From assembly GCA_017503075.1 (NCBI GenBank), contig JAFVTU010000008.1:1-64000 (forward strand): a stretch of 64,000 nt of DNA, given 5' to 3'. The DNA is from Paludibacteraceae bacterium. GTDB taxonomy: Bacteria > Bacteroidota > Bacteroidia > Bacteroidales > Paludibacteraceae. Shown here piece by piece: positions 42,044 to 50,843 of the stretch (positions are counted from its first letter, which is position 1; each line of letters opens with the position of its first letter). The translations under genes and the position numbers were made by a program. The notes under the pieces are model-generated. The model searched no databases and was not told the origin of the DNA. It saw only the letters and a program-made list of their open reading frames with translations.

Positions 42044-43183
42044 TTATTTTTCGATATGTAACATAATACGATAGAAAGCTTGCGCCATGATATTCCATCC
42101 GTATAATTCTTTTTCTTTTATTAAGTATTTCGTAAATGTTACCTGACGATTATTCTCATAATAATCCTTCAGACTATTCGCTATCGCATCTACCTGAGGT
42201 GTAACAGCATAGCCCATTTTTCCATGATGAATAATCTCGCCCAATCCACCTACATTGGTCACCAAACATGGTTTCTCAAAATGAAACGCCACCTGTGTCA
42301 CACCGCTTTGTGTAGCAGTCTTATACGGCTGAACAATCAAATCGGCTGCTCCAAAATACTTCCGTAAATCAGCATCTGCTACAAACTCATTCTTGATAAT
42401 CACTCTATCTATCAATCCGTTATCCGCAATCTGCTTACGATATTTATCCTCGTCCTCATAAAACTCTCCCGCTACAATCAACTGTAAATCCTTCAACTCA
42501 TCTTTCACTTTAGCGAATGCATCTAGCAGCCAGTCGAGTCCTTTGTATGCTCTAACTAAACCAAAAAATAGCATATAATTCTTGTGAACATCCAATCCCA
42601 ACGCCTCGCAAGCTGTCTTTTTGTCCATTTTTTCACCATAATGGTCATATACAGGGTGAGGAGAGAACGTTTTGGGTTTGTTGCCTTTGTCCAACGAAGC
42701 AATATCCTTCACTACGCTATCTGACAAAGCTACGAAACCGTCATTTTGCTTCACATAAAAAGGAGCTAACAACTTATCCAACACACTTGGCTCATGTGGT
42801 ATCATATTGTGTACCAATGCGATACACCTTGTCTTGCCATTGTGTTTTACGATATTTTGAATCACGCCGTAGCATGGCGCAAAAAAAGCCATCCAGTAGC
42901 AGCTAATCACTAAATCAGGAGTTTCCTTCTTCAATCTTCTACCCACTTTTACCCAACTCAGTGGGTTGCACGAATTCATTTCGCGAGTTATTTTTAGCCC
43001 TTCAGGTGCAGTCTCATTACTATATTGTGTCTTACCCGGAAATAAAAAAGATGGGTATTGCAAAGTAAAAGTAACTACTTCTACCTCATGCCCTTCTTGC
43101 ACGAATTGTTTTGCCAATCGTTCGTTAAACGCTGCCAACCCTCCTCTATAAGGCCATGCTGTTCCTAAAATCACAATTCGCAT
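42044..43183 (-). CDS. Glycosyltransferase family 4 protein
   Basis: A 379-residue GT-B enzyme. The N-terminal half begins MRIVILGTAWPYRGGLAAFNERLA, with the glycine-rich loop typical of GT4; the C-terminal nucleotide-sugar domain has LFFGLVRAYKGLDWLLDAFAKVK, then IVQPYKTATQSGVTQVAFHFEKPCLVTNVGGLGEI, which corresponds to the EX7E region. It probably adds a sugar to a surface glycan or lipid; donor and acceptor are unknown. First gene of the operon ending with the response regulator, with its own promoter. Confidence 0.85.
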   Translation of the reverse strand: MRIVILGTAWPYRGGLAAFNERLAKQFVQEGHEVEVVTFTLQYPSFLFPGKTQYSNETAPEGLKITREMNSCNPLSWVKVGRRLKKETPDLVISCYWMAFFAPCYGVIQNIVKHNGKTRCIALVHNMIPHEPSVLDKLLAPFYVKQNDGFVALSDSVVKDIASLDKGNKPKTFSPHPVYDHYGEKMDKKTACEALGLDVHKNYMLFFGLVRAYKGLDWLLDAFAKVKDELKDLQLIVAGEFYEDEDKYRKQIADNGLIDRVIIKNEFVADADLRKYFGAADLIVQPYKTATQSGVTQVAFHFEKPCLVTNVGGLGEIIHHGKMGYAVTPQVDAIANSLKDYYENNRQVTFTKYLIKEKELYGWNIMAQAFYRIMLHIEK

Positions 43184-43212
43184 ACATTCTTAGTATTAGT
43201 TACATTCTTCTG

Positions 43213-43244
43213 CAAAGGTACTACTTTTTTCTTACACATGCAAG
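43213..43244 (-). promoter_or_regulatory. -33/-7 promoter of the GT4-rpe-comEC operon
   Basis: On the reverse strand CTTG (43244-43241), 20 bp, TACCTTTG (43220-43213), 30 bp before the gene. Confidence 0.7.
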
Positions 43245-43280
43245 TATTCAAGCCTTTTTTTACATTTTCTCACCACCTCA

Positions 43281-43312
43281 CTTGCATAGTTCGCAAAAAA
43301 ACACTACCTTTG
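43281..43312 (+). promoter_or_regulatory. -33/-7 promoter of glyS
   Basis: CTTG at 43281-43284, 20 bp, TACCTTTG at 43305-43312. The leader carries the 9-bp array at 43353. Confidence 0.7.
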
Positions 43313-43352
43313 CACCCAAATTGCGTAATAGGGTATTTTTCAGCCCACGCAA

Positions 43353-43397
43353 CCTTTAGAACTTTTAAAACTCTTGAAACTTTTAGAACTTTTATAG
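43353..43397 (+). repeat. 9-bp tandem array, five copies (CTTTTAGAA), before glyS
   Basis: CCTTTAGAA, CTTTTAAAA, CTCTTGAAA, CTTTTAGAA and CTTTTATAG in exact 9-bp steps, ending two bases before the glyS start codon, where a ribosome binding site would be. Confidence 0.75.
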
Positions 43398-43399
43398 AT

Positions 43400-44944
43400 A
43401 TGGCAACACAAGAAGAAACCTTCAAAAAACTAGTCGCACACTGCAAGGAGTACGGCTTCGTTTTCCCAAGCAGCGAGATCTATGACGGTCTTGGTGCAGT
43501 TTATGACTATGGTCAAAATGGTGTAGAACTCAAAAACAACATCAAGAAATATTGGTGGGATGCCATGACCATGCTCCACGAGAACATTGTCGGCATCGAC
43601 GCCAGCATCTTCATGCACCCAACCACATGGAAGGCCTCTGGTCACGTGGACGCATTCAATGACCCACTCATCGACAACAAAGATAGCAAAAAACGCTACC
43701 GTGCTGACGTACTTATTGAGGACCAACTCGCTAAGTACGACGAAAAAATCGAAAAAGAAGTAGCCAAAGCCCGCAAGCGCTTCGGCGAGAGCTTCGATGA
43801 GGAGATGTTCAAGCAAACCAACGAGCGTGTCCGCGCCAACGTAGAGAAACGCGACGCCCTTCACGAGCGTTTTGCTAAAGCCATGAACGATAGCAACTTA
43901 GAAGAGCTCAAACAAATCATCCTCGACGAAGAAATCGTTTGCCCTATCTCTGGTACCCGCAACTGGACTGACGTGCGTCAGTTCAACCTCATGTTCTCTA
44001 CCGAGATGGGTTCTACTGCCGACGGTGCAATGAAGATTTACCTCCGTCCAGAGACCGCACAAGGTATCTTCGTGAACTACCTCAACGTGCAAAAGACAGG
44101 TCGCATGAAGATTCCTTTTGGTATCGCACAGATTGGTAAAGCATTCCGTAACGAGATCGTAGCACGTCAATTTGTCTTCCGTATGCGTGAGTTCGAGCAA
44201 ATGGAGATGCAGTTCTTCGTTCGCCCAGGCGAGGAGATGAAGTGGTTTGAATATTGGAAGGAGTTCCGCCTCAAATGGCACCAAGCACTTGGTATGGGTG
44301 ATGAAAACTACCGTTACCACGACCACGACAAGTTAGCACACTATGCCAACGCAGCTACCGACATCGAGTTCCACATGCCATTCGGATTCAAAGAAGTAGA
44401 GGGCATCCACAGCCGTACTGATTTCGACCTCAGCCAACACGCAAAATATAGTGGTAAGAAGATTGAGTACTTCGACCCAGAACTCAATAAGAGTTATACC
44501 CCATATGTGATTGAGACCAGTATCGGTGTAGACCGTATGTTCCTCTCTGTGATGTGCGGTGCATACAAAGAGGAGGTGCTCGAAGGCGGCGACACTCGCG
44601 TAGTATTGAACCTCCCTGCTGTATTGGCTCCTGTAAAAGCATGCGTGATGCCACTCGTGAAGAAAGATGGTCTACCAGAGAAAGCGCGCGAGATCATGGA
44701 CATGCTCAAATACGACGTACACACCGCTTACGATGAGAAAGACTCAATCGGTAAGCGCTACCGTCGCCAAGACGCCATCGGTACACCATTCTGTATCACA
44801 GTGGACCACGACACCTTGAACGACAACTGCGTAACTATCCGCCATCGCGACACAATGGCACAAGAGCGCGTGAATATCAACGACTTGCACGCTATCATCA
44901 CCACTGCTTGCAGCATGCGCGAGACTTTCAAGAAACTGAAGTAA
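43400..44944 (+). CDS. glyS: Glycine--tRNA ligase (single-chain, dimeric type)
   Basis: Class II synthetase of 514 residues. The ATG at 43400 (MATQEETFKKLVAHCKEYGF) gives the usual N terminus; an upstream in-frame Met would translate the promoter and the 9-bp array. Motifs: FPSSEIYDGLGAVYDYGQNGVELKNN, MLHENIVGIDASIFMHPTTWKASGHV, RPETAQGIFVNYLNV, IAQIGKAFRNEIVARQFVFRMREFEQMEMQFF (motif 2) and VIETSIGVDRMFL (motif 3). The codon use is markedly biased and regular, as expected for a highly expressed gene. Confidence 0.96.
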   Translation: MATQEETFKKLVAHCKEYGFVFPSSEIYDGLGAVYDYGQNGVELKNNIKKYWWDAMTMLHENIVGIDASIFMHPTTWKASGHVDAFNDPLIDNKDSKKRYRADVLIEDQLAKYDEKIEKEVAKARKRFGESFDEEMFKQTNERVRANVEKRDALHERFAKAMNDSNLEELKQIILDEEIVCPISGTRNWTDVRQFNLMFSTEMGSTADGAMKIYLRPETAQGIFVNYLNVQKTGRMKIPFGIAQIGKAFRNEIVARQFVFRMREFEQMEMQFFVRPGEEMKWFEYWKEFRLKWHQALGMGDENYRYHDHDKLAHYANAATDIEFHMPFGFKEVEGIHSRTDFDLSQHAKYSGKKIEYFDPELNKSYTPYVIETSIGVDRMFLSVMCGAYKEEVLEGGDTRVVLNLPAVLAPVKACVMPLVKKDGLPEKAREIMDMLKYDVHTAYDEKDSIGKRYRRQDAIGTPFCITVDHDTLNDNCVTIRHRDTMAQERVNINDLHAIITTACSMRETFKKLK

Positions 44945-44961
44945 GACATATCCGAACTACT

Positions 44962-45015
44962 CTAGTGAGACTAGTACCACTAGCATTCCTAGTACGGCTA
45001 GTATTTCTAGAACAA
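44962..45015 (+). repeat. 9-bp tandem array, six copies (CTAGTACCA), after glyS
   Basis: CTAG recurs exactly every 9 bp at 44962, 44971, 44980, 44989, 44998 and 45007, with variable bases between. It lies between the glyS stop and the shared terminator. Confidence 0.8.
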
Positions 45016-45030
45016 CCTGTTCTACTAAAC

Positions 45031-45071
45031 AAAAAAATAAGCACCTCACTTTTTTGAGGTGCTTATTTTTT
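45031..45071. terminator. Bidirectional terminator between glyS and the starch-binding gene
   Basis: AAAAAATAAGCACCTCA pairs with TGAGGTGCTTATTTTTT around a 6-base loop; A- and T-runs allow use on both strands. Confidence 0.88.
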
Positions 45072-45088
45072 ATCTCAATCCAATAGGA

Positions 45089-47431
45089 TTACTCAGCCAT
45101 TTGACCAAGAGCATTGTACATCACACCATCGCGCAAGATATACATTTGACCATTGCGAATGACTTTAACAGCCTTATTCTCTACGACCACATTGTCGATA
45201 GCAGAGTGTACGAAAGTAGCTATCCAAATCTTATCTGCTACCACATCATAATAGAAGTCATATACACCTGGAGCAAGAACAATATTGTCATTTACAGTAT
45301 TTTCTAACACAAGTTCTTTGCAACCATCTTTCACATTACCGCACCAATGCTTAGCAACACCATCTTCAAGGCGTACCACCTTAACTGAGTCACCCTCAGA
45401 AATAGTTTGACCTAAGAGCATATATTCATCAGCATTATCTGGATTAGCTGTCATATCAATACCATTTGCCCAGTCACCACCTACACCCATCAATACATAT
45501 TTAATCTCTGTTGGGTCAGTACCAGGATCAGTACCTGCAGGATTATATACTGCTTTCCAAGCCTCCACTACATCATTTTCAGAATAAGTACGATCTTGTA
45601 CATCAGCAACACCATCGGCTTGCATCTCTACATAATCCCAACTTGGACCAGAGCAGTATTTATACTTCATCGCTGTTGTAGCGGTTGCAATAGTGATGGT
45701 ATAATGAGTCTCATCTACCTTAGTCATCTCTTCGTGGCTCCAACCATTCATCTCACCTGCGATATAGCAAGCCTTAGTACCTGCAGGAACAGTTACATTG
45801 TAGGTAACACCTGTCTCTGGATCTGGAGTAACCACTGGATCATCACCTGGATTATCTTCACAATCAACAATGGTATAAGTTGCTTTATCTGTACCCGCAA
45901 TTATTTCAACACAAGTACTTTCACTTACTGTAATATCTACGGTTTGGTTTGCATTGGTAGTCCAATCCACACCATTCCTGAAGATGATATTGAGCTCTGG
46001 ACAGTGTTCTGTATACACATACCATTCGCCGTCTTTGGTTGGAGTGACGGCTTTACCTGGTTCGCCAGTAGCCCATACCCATGCTGTGATAGTCTCTGTC
46101 CATGTTGCAGGAACTTTTGCCTTAATAGTAATATCCTTAGCTTCACCTGGAGTAGGCGCATTGGCTGGATCATAAATAGATGCCCATTTTACAACGATAT
46201 CATTTGCAGCATATGTACGATTTGCAACTTCTCCATCCTCTTCAGTCAACTCAACATAAGCCCAACCTGGACCAGAACAATACTTATAGCCCATAGTTTC
46301 GGTTGCTTCTGCCAAGGTTACGGTGTAGTGGGTATCATCAGTTTTAGTCATCTCGGTAAAAGACCAAGAATTCATATCACCCGCAATATAGCATGCCTTG
46401 GTACCTACTGGAACGGTTACAGTATAAGTAACACCGGGCTCTGGATCTGGAGTAACTATAGGATCATCACCGGGCTCCTCGCCTGGATTCTCACCTGCTG
46501 GATCATATACAGCTTTCCATGCCTCTACTACGTCATTGGCTGCATAAGTACGATCTTGTACATCTGTCGCGCCATCTGCTTGCATCTCTACATAATCCCA
46601 ACTTGGACCAGAGCAGTATTTATACTTCATCGCTGTAGTAGCATCTGCCACAGTGAGGGTATAATGAGTGTCATCTATCTTCGTCATCTCTGTTTGACTC
46701 CAACCATTCATTTCGCCGGCGATGTAGCAAGCATAGGTTCCTGCTGGCACTGTAACATTGTAGGTTACACCATACTCAGGTTCTGGAGTTTCTCCACCCT
46801 CGCAATCAGCTACCGTGTATGTAGCTTTGCCTGCACCTGCAGTGATAACGATGCAAGTATTCTCGGTAAAAGTCATATCTACTGTTTGGTTAGCATCGCC
46901 ATTCCAACCTGCACCATTCTTGTAGATGATGTTGAGCTCAGCGCAGTTGTGGGTAACTACATACCACTCGCCATCTTGGGTTGGAACGACCTCTGTTCCT
47001 TCGCCGCCTGTAGGCCATACCCATGCGGTAATTTGGTTTGTCCACTCTGCAGGAACTTTAGCTTTGACAGTGATGTCCTTAGTCTCACCTGGATCAGGTA
47101 CATTAGTAGGATCGTATACTGAAGCCCATGCCTCTACCACATCAGCAGCAGAGTATGTGCGATCAGCTACTTCGTCTCCAGAAGCTGTCTTCTCAACATA
47201 TGCCCAACCTGGACCAGAGCAATATTTGTACTTCATTGCATCCGTAGCATCAGCTACATCAATAGTGTAGTGAGTGTCATCTACTTTGGTCATTTCAACT
47301 TGGCTCCAGCCATTCATTTCGCCAGCGATATAGCAAGCCTTGGTGCCTGTAGGTACTGTAGCATTGTAAGTCAATGCAAACATTGACATTGCGCAAATAC
47401 ATGCGCTGAAAAGAGTCAAGATTTTTTTCAT
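45089..47431 (-). CDS. Secreted multi-module starch-binding protein with short C-terminal sorting-like tail
   Basis: A 780-residue extracellular protein with a signal peptide (MKKILTLFSACICAMSMFA). Four modules of type A (KACYIAGEMNGWSQVEMTK ... YKYCSGPGWAYVE ... DRTYSAADVVEAW) resemble CBM20/CBM48-type glycan-binding beta domains; two modules of type B (KVPAEWTNQITAWVWPTGGE ... NIIYKNGAGW) resemble CBM26 starch-binding modules. The order is A-B-A-A-B-A, then a further beta domain (about 645-740). The tail (VIRNGQMYILRDGVMYNALG) matches that of the amylase encoded just upstream. No catalytic residues are seen, so it probably holds starch at the cell surface for the amylase. Acidic Pro-Gly linkers (PGEEPGDDP) separate modules. 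Confidence 0.8.
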   Translation of the reverse strand: MKKILTLFSACICAMSMFALTYNATVPTGTKACYIAGEMNGWSQVEMTKVDDTHYTIDVADATDAMKYKYCSGPGWAYVEKTASGDEVADRTYSAADVVEAWASVYDPTNVPDPGETKDITVKAKVPAEWTNQITAWVWPTGGEGTEVVPTQDGEWYVVTHNCAELNIIYKNGAGWNGDANQTVDMTFTENTCIVITAGAGKATYTVADCEGGETPEPEYGVTYNVTVPAGTYACYIAGEMNGWSQTEMTKIDDTHYTLTVADATTAMKYKYCSGPSWDYVEMQADGATDVQDRTYAANDVVEAWKAVYDPAGENPGEEPGDDPIVTPDPEPGVTYTVTVPVGTKACYIAGDMNSWSFTEMTKTDDTHYTVTLAEATETMGYKYCSGPGWAYVELTEEDGEVANRTYAANDIVVKWASIYDPANAPTPGEAKDITIKAKVPATWTETITAWVWATGEPGKAVTPTKDGEWYVYTEHCPELNIIFRNGVDWTTNANQTVDITVSESTCVEIIAGTDKATYTIVDCEDNPGDDPVVTPDPETGVTYNVTVPAGTKACYIAGEMNGWSHEEMTKVDETHYTITIATATTAMKYKYCSGPSWDYVEMQADGVADVQDRTYSENDVVEAWKAVYNPAGTDPGTDPTEIKYVLMGVGGDWANGIDMTANPDNADEYMLLGQTISEGDSVKVVRLEDGVAKHWCGNVKDGCKELVLENTVNDNIVLAPGVYDFYYDVVADKIWIATFVHSAIDNVVVENKAVKVIRNGQMYILRDGVMYNALGQMAE

Positions 47432-47474
47432 GTTGTTAATGATTTATTTGTTAAACGATAAAGCAGTTAGGTGA

Positions 47475-47515
47475 TTACACGGCTAGGCGGAAGATTCTAC
47501 CGCCTAGCTGTGTAA
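47475..47515. terminator. Strong intergenic hairpin between amylase and starch-binding genes
   Basis: A 16-bp stem with one wobble (47475-47490 with 47500-47515) and 9-base loop, without a long T-run on the reverse strand. It may be a partial terminator or an mRNA processing/stability element setting the ratio of the two proteins. Confidence 0.55.
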
Positions 47516-47520
47516 GGGGA

Positions 47521-50500
47521 TTATTTTACAATTTGTCCCATAATGTTATAGAGAATACCTGCGTGACGGATAACGAGTTGTCCGTTGCGGATAAACTTGA
47601 TAACTTGCTCTGTGACAGGAATATCCTCTACAGGTGTACCTGTACAGTCAATAAGTACGGCTTTGCTGTTTTCCCATCCGTAGCATACATCCTCGTCGGT
47701 CCAGAGGTCAGCAGACTGGGTGCCACTACCATCGTTGAAGATAAAGTTAACCTCTTTGACATCAGCATCAAAAGTGAAATAATAGAGCCCTTGTGCATTC
47801 TTCTTTGTCATCTCACCACCCGGCCATTGACCATTGTAGAGTGTAGCTCCACCATCGTTCCACGCATAGAGATGCACCTTATCCCAATCAGCAGGTTTCT
47901 GGAAAGCGATAGTGAGTGGAGACGCTTGAGGTGTCTCATAGGTATATTTGTGCGTTTGCACCTCTGTCTGCTTACCATCGCTCTCCGCATATGCCTTCAG
48001 AGTTACATTTCCTTTGATAGTAACTGGTGCCATATATGTCTTAGCTGTAGATGACTCTATAGGATTAGAATTATCCAGAGTATAATAGATAGTAGCATCA
48101 TCTCCACTACCGATAGTTGTCATACTGATAGATAGAGTTTCGGTTTTATACACCTTGCCCTCTGGGTTGATAATGAGTTGGAACGGGATATTAGAGAGTG
48201 AGCAATTTTCACTAAGTTTTTCTTGTGTACCATCCCACTCATAGCATGCATCTTGATCCAGAAGGATGTCATTAGATTGTTCACCCGCACCATTGCTGAA
48301 TATAATACTGGTCTCACGCACATCACCTGTAAACACGTGATAGAGCCAACCCTCAGAATCTTTTTTAGTCCATTCCATACCAGGCCAAGCACCTAAGCTA
48401 GCCCCATCCCATGCGTAGAGATAAACAGTTTCCCATGTACTAGGAGGAAGGAACTTGACGGTAAGCGGTGTTTGTTGTGGTTCTTGGTAAGTATAGGTAG
48501 CCTCTTGCACCGCAGAAGAAGAACCATTGAGTTCTGCATAAGCTTTCACAGTGACGGTTCCGTTGATAGTAAACGTACTTGTATAAGTCTTTTTAGTGGT
48601 AGAGGTCTTTGGATCAGAACCATCTGTGGTATAATAAATAACAGGTTTCCCGGTCAGAGCAACAGCAGTCATTTCGACCTCGTAACTATCAGTTTTGTAG
48701 ATTGTTGAAGGAGTGATGCTAAGTACAGGCACTTCAGCTTGGGTAGAGGTGTAATACATAGCGAAGTTACCGCCTTTGTATGCCAATTTATATCCTTGTG
48801 GAGTAGTATTGAAGCCGCTGTTAGGGCCTAACAATAAGCGGACTGAACCATGGTGACCTGTGATAGTAGCCTTGTAGTAGCCACTACCTGCTTCGTCGCT
48901 CACTTTGGACTCGGAGTGTACACCCGCTGCCTTACGCGCCAATACCATCTTGCCTATAGCGTCTTTGTATTTAGCCCAATGAGGATAGAACACGCATGGT
49001 ACACCAGGCATTGATAAAATGAAGGCGTTAGCGCCGAGAACGCGATCCTTATTGTAGTCTTCCATAGACTTGCCACAACCACCTATCTCATCGTTGTTAT
49101 CGCGACCTCCTTGGCAACCGAAATAGGTATCGTGGCTATCTACGAACGTCACAGCAAACTTACTCAAACCTGCGCCTAGGAGCCCAGAGCCCTTACATTT
49201 GGTATAATCTCCGTCAGCAATACCTTGAATAGCTGAATACTTGGTACTAAAATCAAAGGCCAGTGTATTCCAATTGACATCGTTGAGATAACTCTTGATA
49301 TTATTCATATCACCATTCCAGAACTCTACTACAGAGAAGTAATTCGCAGCCGCATTATTGTACATATCAATATACTTGCCCTTAAAACCTTGTGCATAAT
49401 CGTAACGCCATCCATCAAATCCAATTACATCTTTCATCCATTTGAGATAGGCTTTCATCATCTCTTGTACTCGTGGGTCTGCATGCGCCCAGTCGCGCGC
49501 CGAAGCGTAGTTATCTTGCATATTGTATCCACCATCTTCTGGACCAGTAGCTTTGCCCTTACAATCTCCTGCTTCAGGATTGGAGTTAACTTCATCGGAT
49601 TTAGCAATCCAAGAAGCATCTGGTTCGAACGTGCCATACTCGCCAAAATTTTGTGGGAAGAATTCGCACCACGACTTGCCACCTGCATGATTGATAACGA
49701 TATCTGCCACCACCTTAGTATTAGCTGCATGCATGCGATTGATAAATTCGAGCAATTCTCTTTGTTTGCCCCAATCGGAGTTTTGGTTGCTATATTGTGT
49801 TTGGTGATAGCCAGTACCACCTTCTGATTTGCCTGATGGTGGCAGCCATACAAGGTCAAAATAGGAACCTATTTCACCCGATTGGTTTAAGAGGGTCACC
49901 CATTTGGTATTTCCTAGTTGTGTTCCGTTGATGAGCACATCACCAGGAGCGCCATCTCTGTATGAGTCATAGTAAAAGGCTTGCAACATCACATCCTCAC
50001 ATTCCGACGGAACAGAACTACCATGAATAGGTTTGATAGGATCTTCTTCTGTAAAATTACCTTTTAATGTGATACTTACGCCATTGAATGACACATCAAC
50101 ATTGCCCTTGGCTGCAAGTTCAAAAACCACATTGCCATCTGCATCTTCCACAACACCAGTTGGGACGGTTTGCACAGCGGCGAAACCCCAGTTTTGATCC
50201 CAAGTACCATTGGTAATCTTCATACGATATATGGTACCTGCTGCCAAATCTTTGAATGTGTAAGAGAATGTGTTGTCAGCATTTTTGGTCATTTTGATAG
50301 CTGTTGCACTCCAAGCAACGGCTGCACCCACAAGTTCTTCAGAACCAGTCACATAGTATGTGGCATTAGGGTCTGGAGTAGGAGGGGTAACTATGCCCTG
50401 TGCGCTCCATGAACCATCATTAGATCCCCAACCAGTAATGGTATAGCAGTTCTTATCTGCAGGTATAGCAAGATCCGCTGTTTGATTCCATTTCTGATCC

Positions 50501-50754
50501 CAATTGATTTGGTTTCCCAAATCTGGCGACTGACGTACAAACAGACAATTGGTATTGCTCCCTATCTCATATTGATACAAGTTATCCGACACCTTAATCA
50601 TTTTGCCTGCGATGTCAGAACCGCCTCCCCATGAATGAACAAACAAAGCCGCGTTATCCGATTGCCATTCGTTAGGAACCAAATAAATCACTCGTGCACT
50701 AGCAGATATTGCACACATAAATGCTAACAAAAAGAAGTAAAACTTTTTCATCAT
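47521..50754 (-). CDS. Secreted GH13 alpha-amylase with CBM26-type modules and short C-terminal sorting-like tail
   Basis: A 1077-residue enzyme for internal hydrolysis of starch outside the cell. The start at 50754 (MMKKFYFFLLAFMCAISASA, a signal peptide) is preferred over an upstream in-frame Met that would translate the promoter. Two N-terminal starch-binding-like modules precede the GH13 barrel, which shows VVADIVINH (region I), GFDGWRYDYAQG (region II, nucleophile Asp), FSVVEFWNG (region III, acid Glu) and VTFVDSHDT (region IV). Then come two pairs of a chitobiase-C-like Ig module (KPVIYYTTDGSDPKT) plus a CBM26 module (ETVYLYAWDGASLGAWPG). The tail is VIKFIRNGQLVIRHAGILYN and IMGQIVK. 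Own promoter; the starch-binding protein gene follows. Confidence 0.92.
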   Translation of the reverse strand: MMKKFYFFLLAFMCAISASARVIYLVPNEWQSDNAALFVHSWGGGSDIAGKMIKVSDNLYQYEIGSNTNCLFVRQSPDLGNQINWDQKWNQTADLAIPADKNCYTITGWGSNDGSWSAQGIVTPPTPDPNATYYVTGSEELVGAAVAWSATAIKMTKNADNTFSYTFKDLAAGTIYRMKITNGTWDQNWGFAAVQTVPTGVVEDADGNVVFELAAKGNVDVSFNGVSITLKGNFTEEDPIKPIHGSSVPSECEDVMLQAFYYDSYRDGAPGDVLINGTQLGNTKWVTLLNQSGEIGSYFDLVWLPPSGKSEGGTGYHQTQYSNQNSDWGKQRELLEFINRMHAANTKVVADIVINHAGGKSWCEFFPQNFGEYGTFEPDASWIAKSDEVNSNPEAGDCKGKATGPEDGGYNMQDNYASARDWAHADPRVQEMMKAYLKWMKDVIGFDGWRYDYAQGFKGKYIDMYNNAAANYFSVVEFWNGDMNNIKSYLNDVNWNTLAFDFSTKYSAIQGIADGDYTKCKGSGLLGAGLSKFAVTFVDSHDTYFGCQGGRDNNDEIGGCGKSMEDYNKDRVLGANAFILSMPGVPCVFYPHWAKYKDAIGKMVLARKAAGVHSESKVSDEAGSGYYKATITGHHGSVRLLLGPNSGFNTTPQGYKLAYKGGNFAMYYTSTQAEVPVLSITPSTIYKTDSYEVEMTAVALTGKPVIYYTTDGSDPKTSTTKKTYTSTFTINGTVTVKAYAELNGSSSAVQEATYTYQEPQQTPLTVKFLPPSTWETVYLYAWDGASLGAWPGMEWTKKDSEGWLYHVFTGDVRETSIIFSNGAGEQSNDILLDQDACYEWDGTQEKLSENCSLSNIPFQLIINPEGKVYKTETLSISMTTIGSGDDATIYYTLDNSNPIESSTAKTYMAPVTIKGNVTLKAYAESDGKQTEVQTHKYTYETPQASPLTIAFQKPADWDKVHLYAWNDGGATLYNGQWPGGEMTKKNAQGLYYFTFDADVKEVNFIFNDGSGTQSADLWTDEDVCYGWENSKAVLIDCTGTPVEDIPVTEQVIKFIRNGQLVIRHAGILYNIMGQIVK

Positions 50755-50802
50755 ATTAAATTTATTGTTAAAAAATCGTTCTAGAAATCCATATAAACTT
50801 TG

Positions 50803-50834
50803 CAAAGGTACACTATTTTTTTGAAATGCGCAAA
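50803..50834 (-). promoter_or_regulatory. -33/-7 promoter of the amylase operon
   Basis: On the reverse strand TTTG (50834-50831), 20 bp, TACCTTTG (50810-50803), directly after the trmO stop. Confidence 0.82.
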
Positions 50835-50843
50835 CGAATTGCC

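Noticed and set aside
43238-43399. Longer N terminus for glycyl-tRNA synthetase
   Set aside because: The extension runs through the promoter and the 9-bp array; MATQEETFKKL is the normal family start.
45596-47122. A 508-codon open frame on the + strand opposite the starch-binding gene
   Set aside because: It is antisense to a gene with signal peptide and recognisable modules; its peptide is Cys/His/Ile-rich with no domain, and the length results from the repeated modules underneath.
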